Positions 4,539 through 5,033 of a stretch of DNA of 5,033 bases are shown piece by piece (the first letter of the stretch is position 1; each line of letters opens with the position of its first letter). The translations under genes were made by a program, and so were the position numbers. A model generated the notes under the pieces. That model saw only the letters and a list, made by a program, of their open reading frames with translations, was not told the origin of the DNA and made no database searches. Source of the DNA: Candidatus Methanoperedens sp. (GTDB lineage Archaea > Halobacteriota > Methanosarcinia > Methanosarcinales > Methanoperedenaceae); assembly GCA_023249275.1 (NCBI GenBank), contig JAHFCV010000156.1, positions 1 through 5,033 on the forward strand, given 5' to 3'.

Positions 4539-5033
4539 ATGGTTGTGAGCATGATAATATCCGCTAAAACAAAAGCAGTCCTCATCGCAGGCACAGGCAG
4601 CGGCGTGGGGAAAACCACAGTAGCAACCGGACTGATGGCAGCCCTGAGCAAATACTATAAAGTCCAGCCATTCAAGGTCGGACCCGATTTCATAGACCCA
4701 ACCCATCACACACGCATTTGCGGGCGCCCTTCGAGGAACCTGGACAGCTTCATGATGGGTGAGCGTGGAGTGCTTGAAACTTTCAAACGAGGCTCAGAGG
4801 GCGCTGATATTTGCATAATAGAAGGGGTGATGGGTCTTTTTGACGGCGTGGATGCCACCGAGGTTGCAAGCACCGCCCATGTGGCAAAAATCCTGAATGT
4901 GCCTGTGATACTTGTTATCAATGCGCACGGCGCGTCGCGCAGCATTGCTGCTGTTGTGAAAGGTTTTAGCGAATTTGATAAAAAAGTAAACTTTGGTGGT
5001 ATAATACTTAATAACGCAGGCAGCGAGAGGCAT
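4539..5033 (+). CDS. cbiA/cfbB: Cobyrinate / Ni-sirohydrochlorin a,c-diamide synthase (partial, 3' end outside window)
   Basis: 165 codons are visible and the frame is open at the window edge; complete family members are roughly 450 residues. The N-terminal ATP-binding domain shows A-G-T-G-S-G-V-G-K-T-T (17-27), then K-V-G-P-D-F-I-D-P-T-H-H, N-L-D-S-F-M-M and I-I-E-G-V-M-G-L-F-D-G, all typical of the CobB/CbiA family. The enzyme uses ATP and glutamine to amidate the a and c acetate side chains: of cobyrinate in cobalamin synthesis (CbiA), or of Ni-sirohydrochlorin in coenzyme F430 synthesis (CfbB). The fragment cannot tell these apart; CfbB is expected if the host is a methanogen or methanotroph. 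The gene starts two bases after the HerA-like stop, so the pair is probably co-transcribed. An alternative in-frame ATG lies at 4551; neither start has a good ribosome binding site. Composition returns to GC-rich (about 58% at 4681-4740). Confidence 0.94.
   Translation, partial: MVVSMIISAKTKAVLIAGTGSGVGKTTVATGLMAALSKYYKVQPFKVGPDFIDPTHHTRICGRPSRNLDSFMMGERGVLETFKRGSEGADICIIEGVMGLFDGVDATEVASTAHVAKILNVPVILVINAHGASRSIAAVVKGFSEFDKKVNFGGIILNNAGSERH

Overview
The window looks archaeal, most likely a euryarchaeote near the Methanosarcinales or ANME-2 groups. This rests on the archaeal-style DUF58 protein and MoxR ATPase, a HerA-like ATPase, a CbiA/CfbB-type amidase gene, Shine-Dalgarno sites of the GAGGTG type and a TATA-like element between divergent genes. 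Lineage is inferred from protein style only; nothing here fixes a species.

Left part (1-2889, minus strand): a MoxR/DUF58 gene cluster, transcribed right to left. The order is a three-pass membrane protein with a large, probably extracytoplasmic, C-terminal part (2889-1999), a MoxR AAA+ ATPase (1985-1038), a 296-bp interval, and a DUF58/von Willebrand A-like protein (741-1, cut by the window edge). Such clusters are thought to act as ATP-driven chaperone or assembly systems for envelope or metal-dependent proteins. The exact client is unknown.

The interval 742-1037 is the most unusual stretch. It is packed with seven or eight short hairpins, six of them perfect with 9-12 bp stems, plus diverged direct repeats. 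A 99-codon frame runs through it without a stop. It starts directly after the moxR stop (TAAATG) and ends in an ATGA overlap with the DUF58 gene. It may be a repeat-built small gene, an mRNA structural element, or both. The last hairpin covers the DUF58 ribosome binding site and part of its start codon.

Centre (2890-2952): a 63-bp divergent promoter region with a symmetric AT-rich element that could serve both directions.

Right part (2953-5033, plus strand): a HerA/FtsK-type ATPase without the usual N-terminal HAS barrel, carrying a winged helix and two copies of a small C-terminal motif. Two bases after its stop comes the 5' part of a cobyrinate / Ni-sirohydrochlorin a,c-diamide synthase gene, cut by the window edge. 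The membrane protein and the HerA-like gene are clearly more AT-rich than the flanking moxR, DUF58 and cbiA/cfbB genes.
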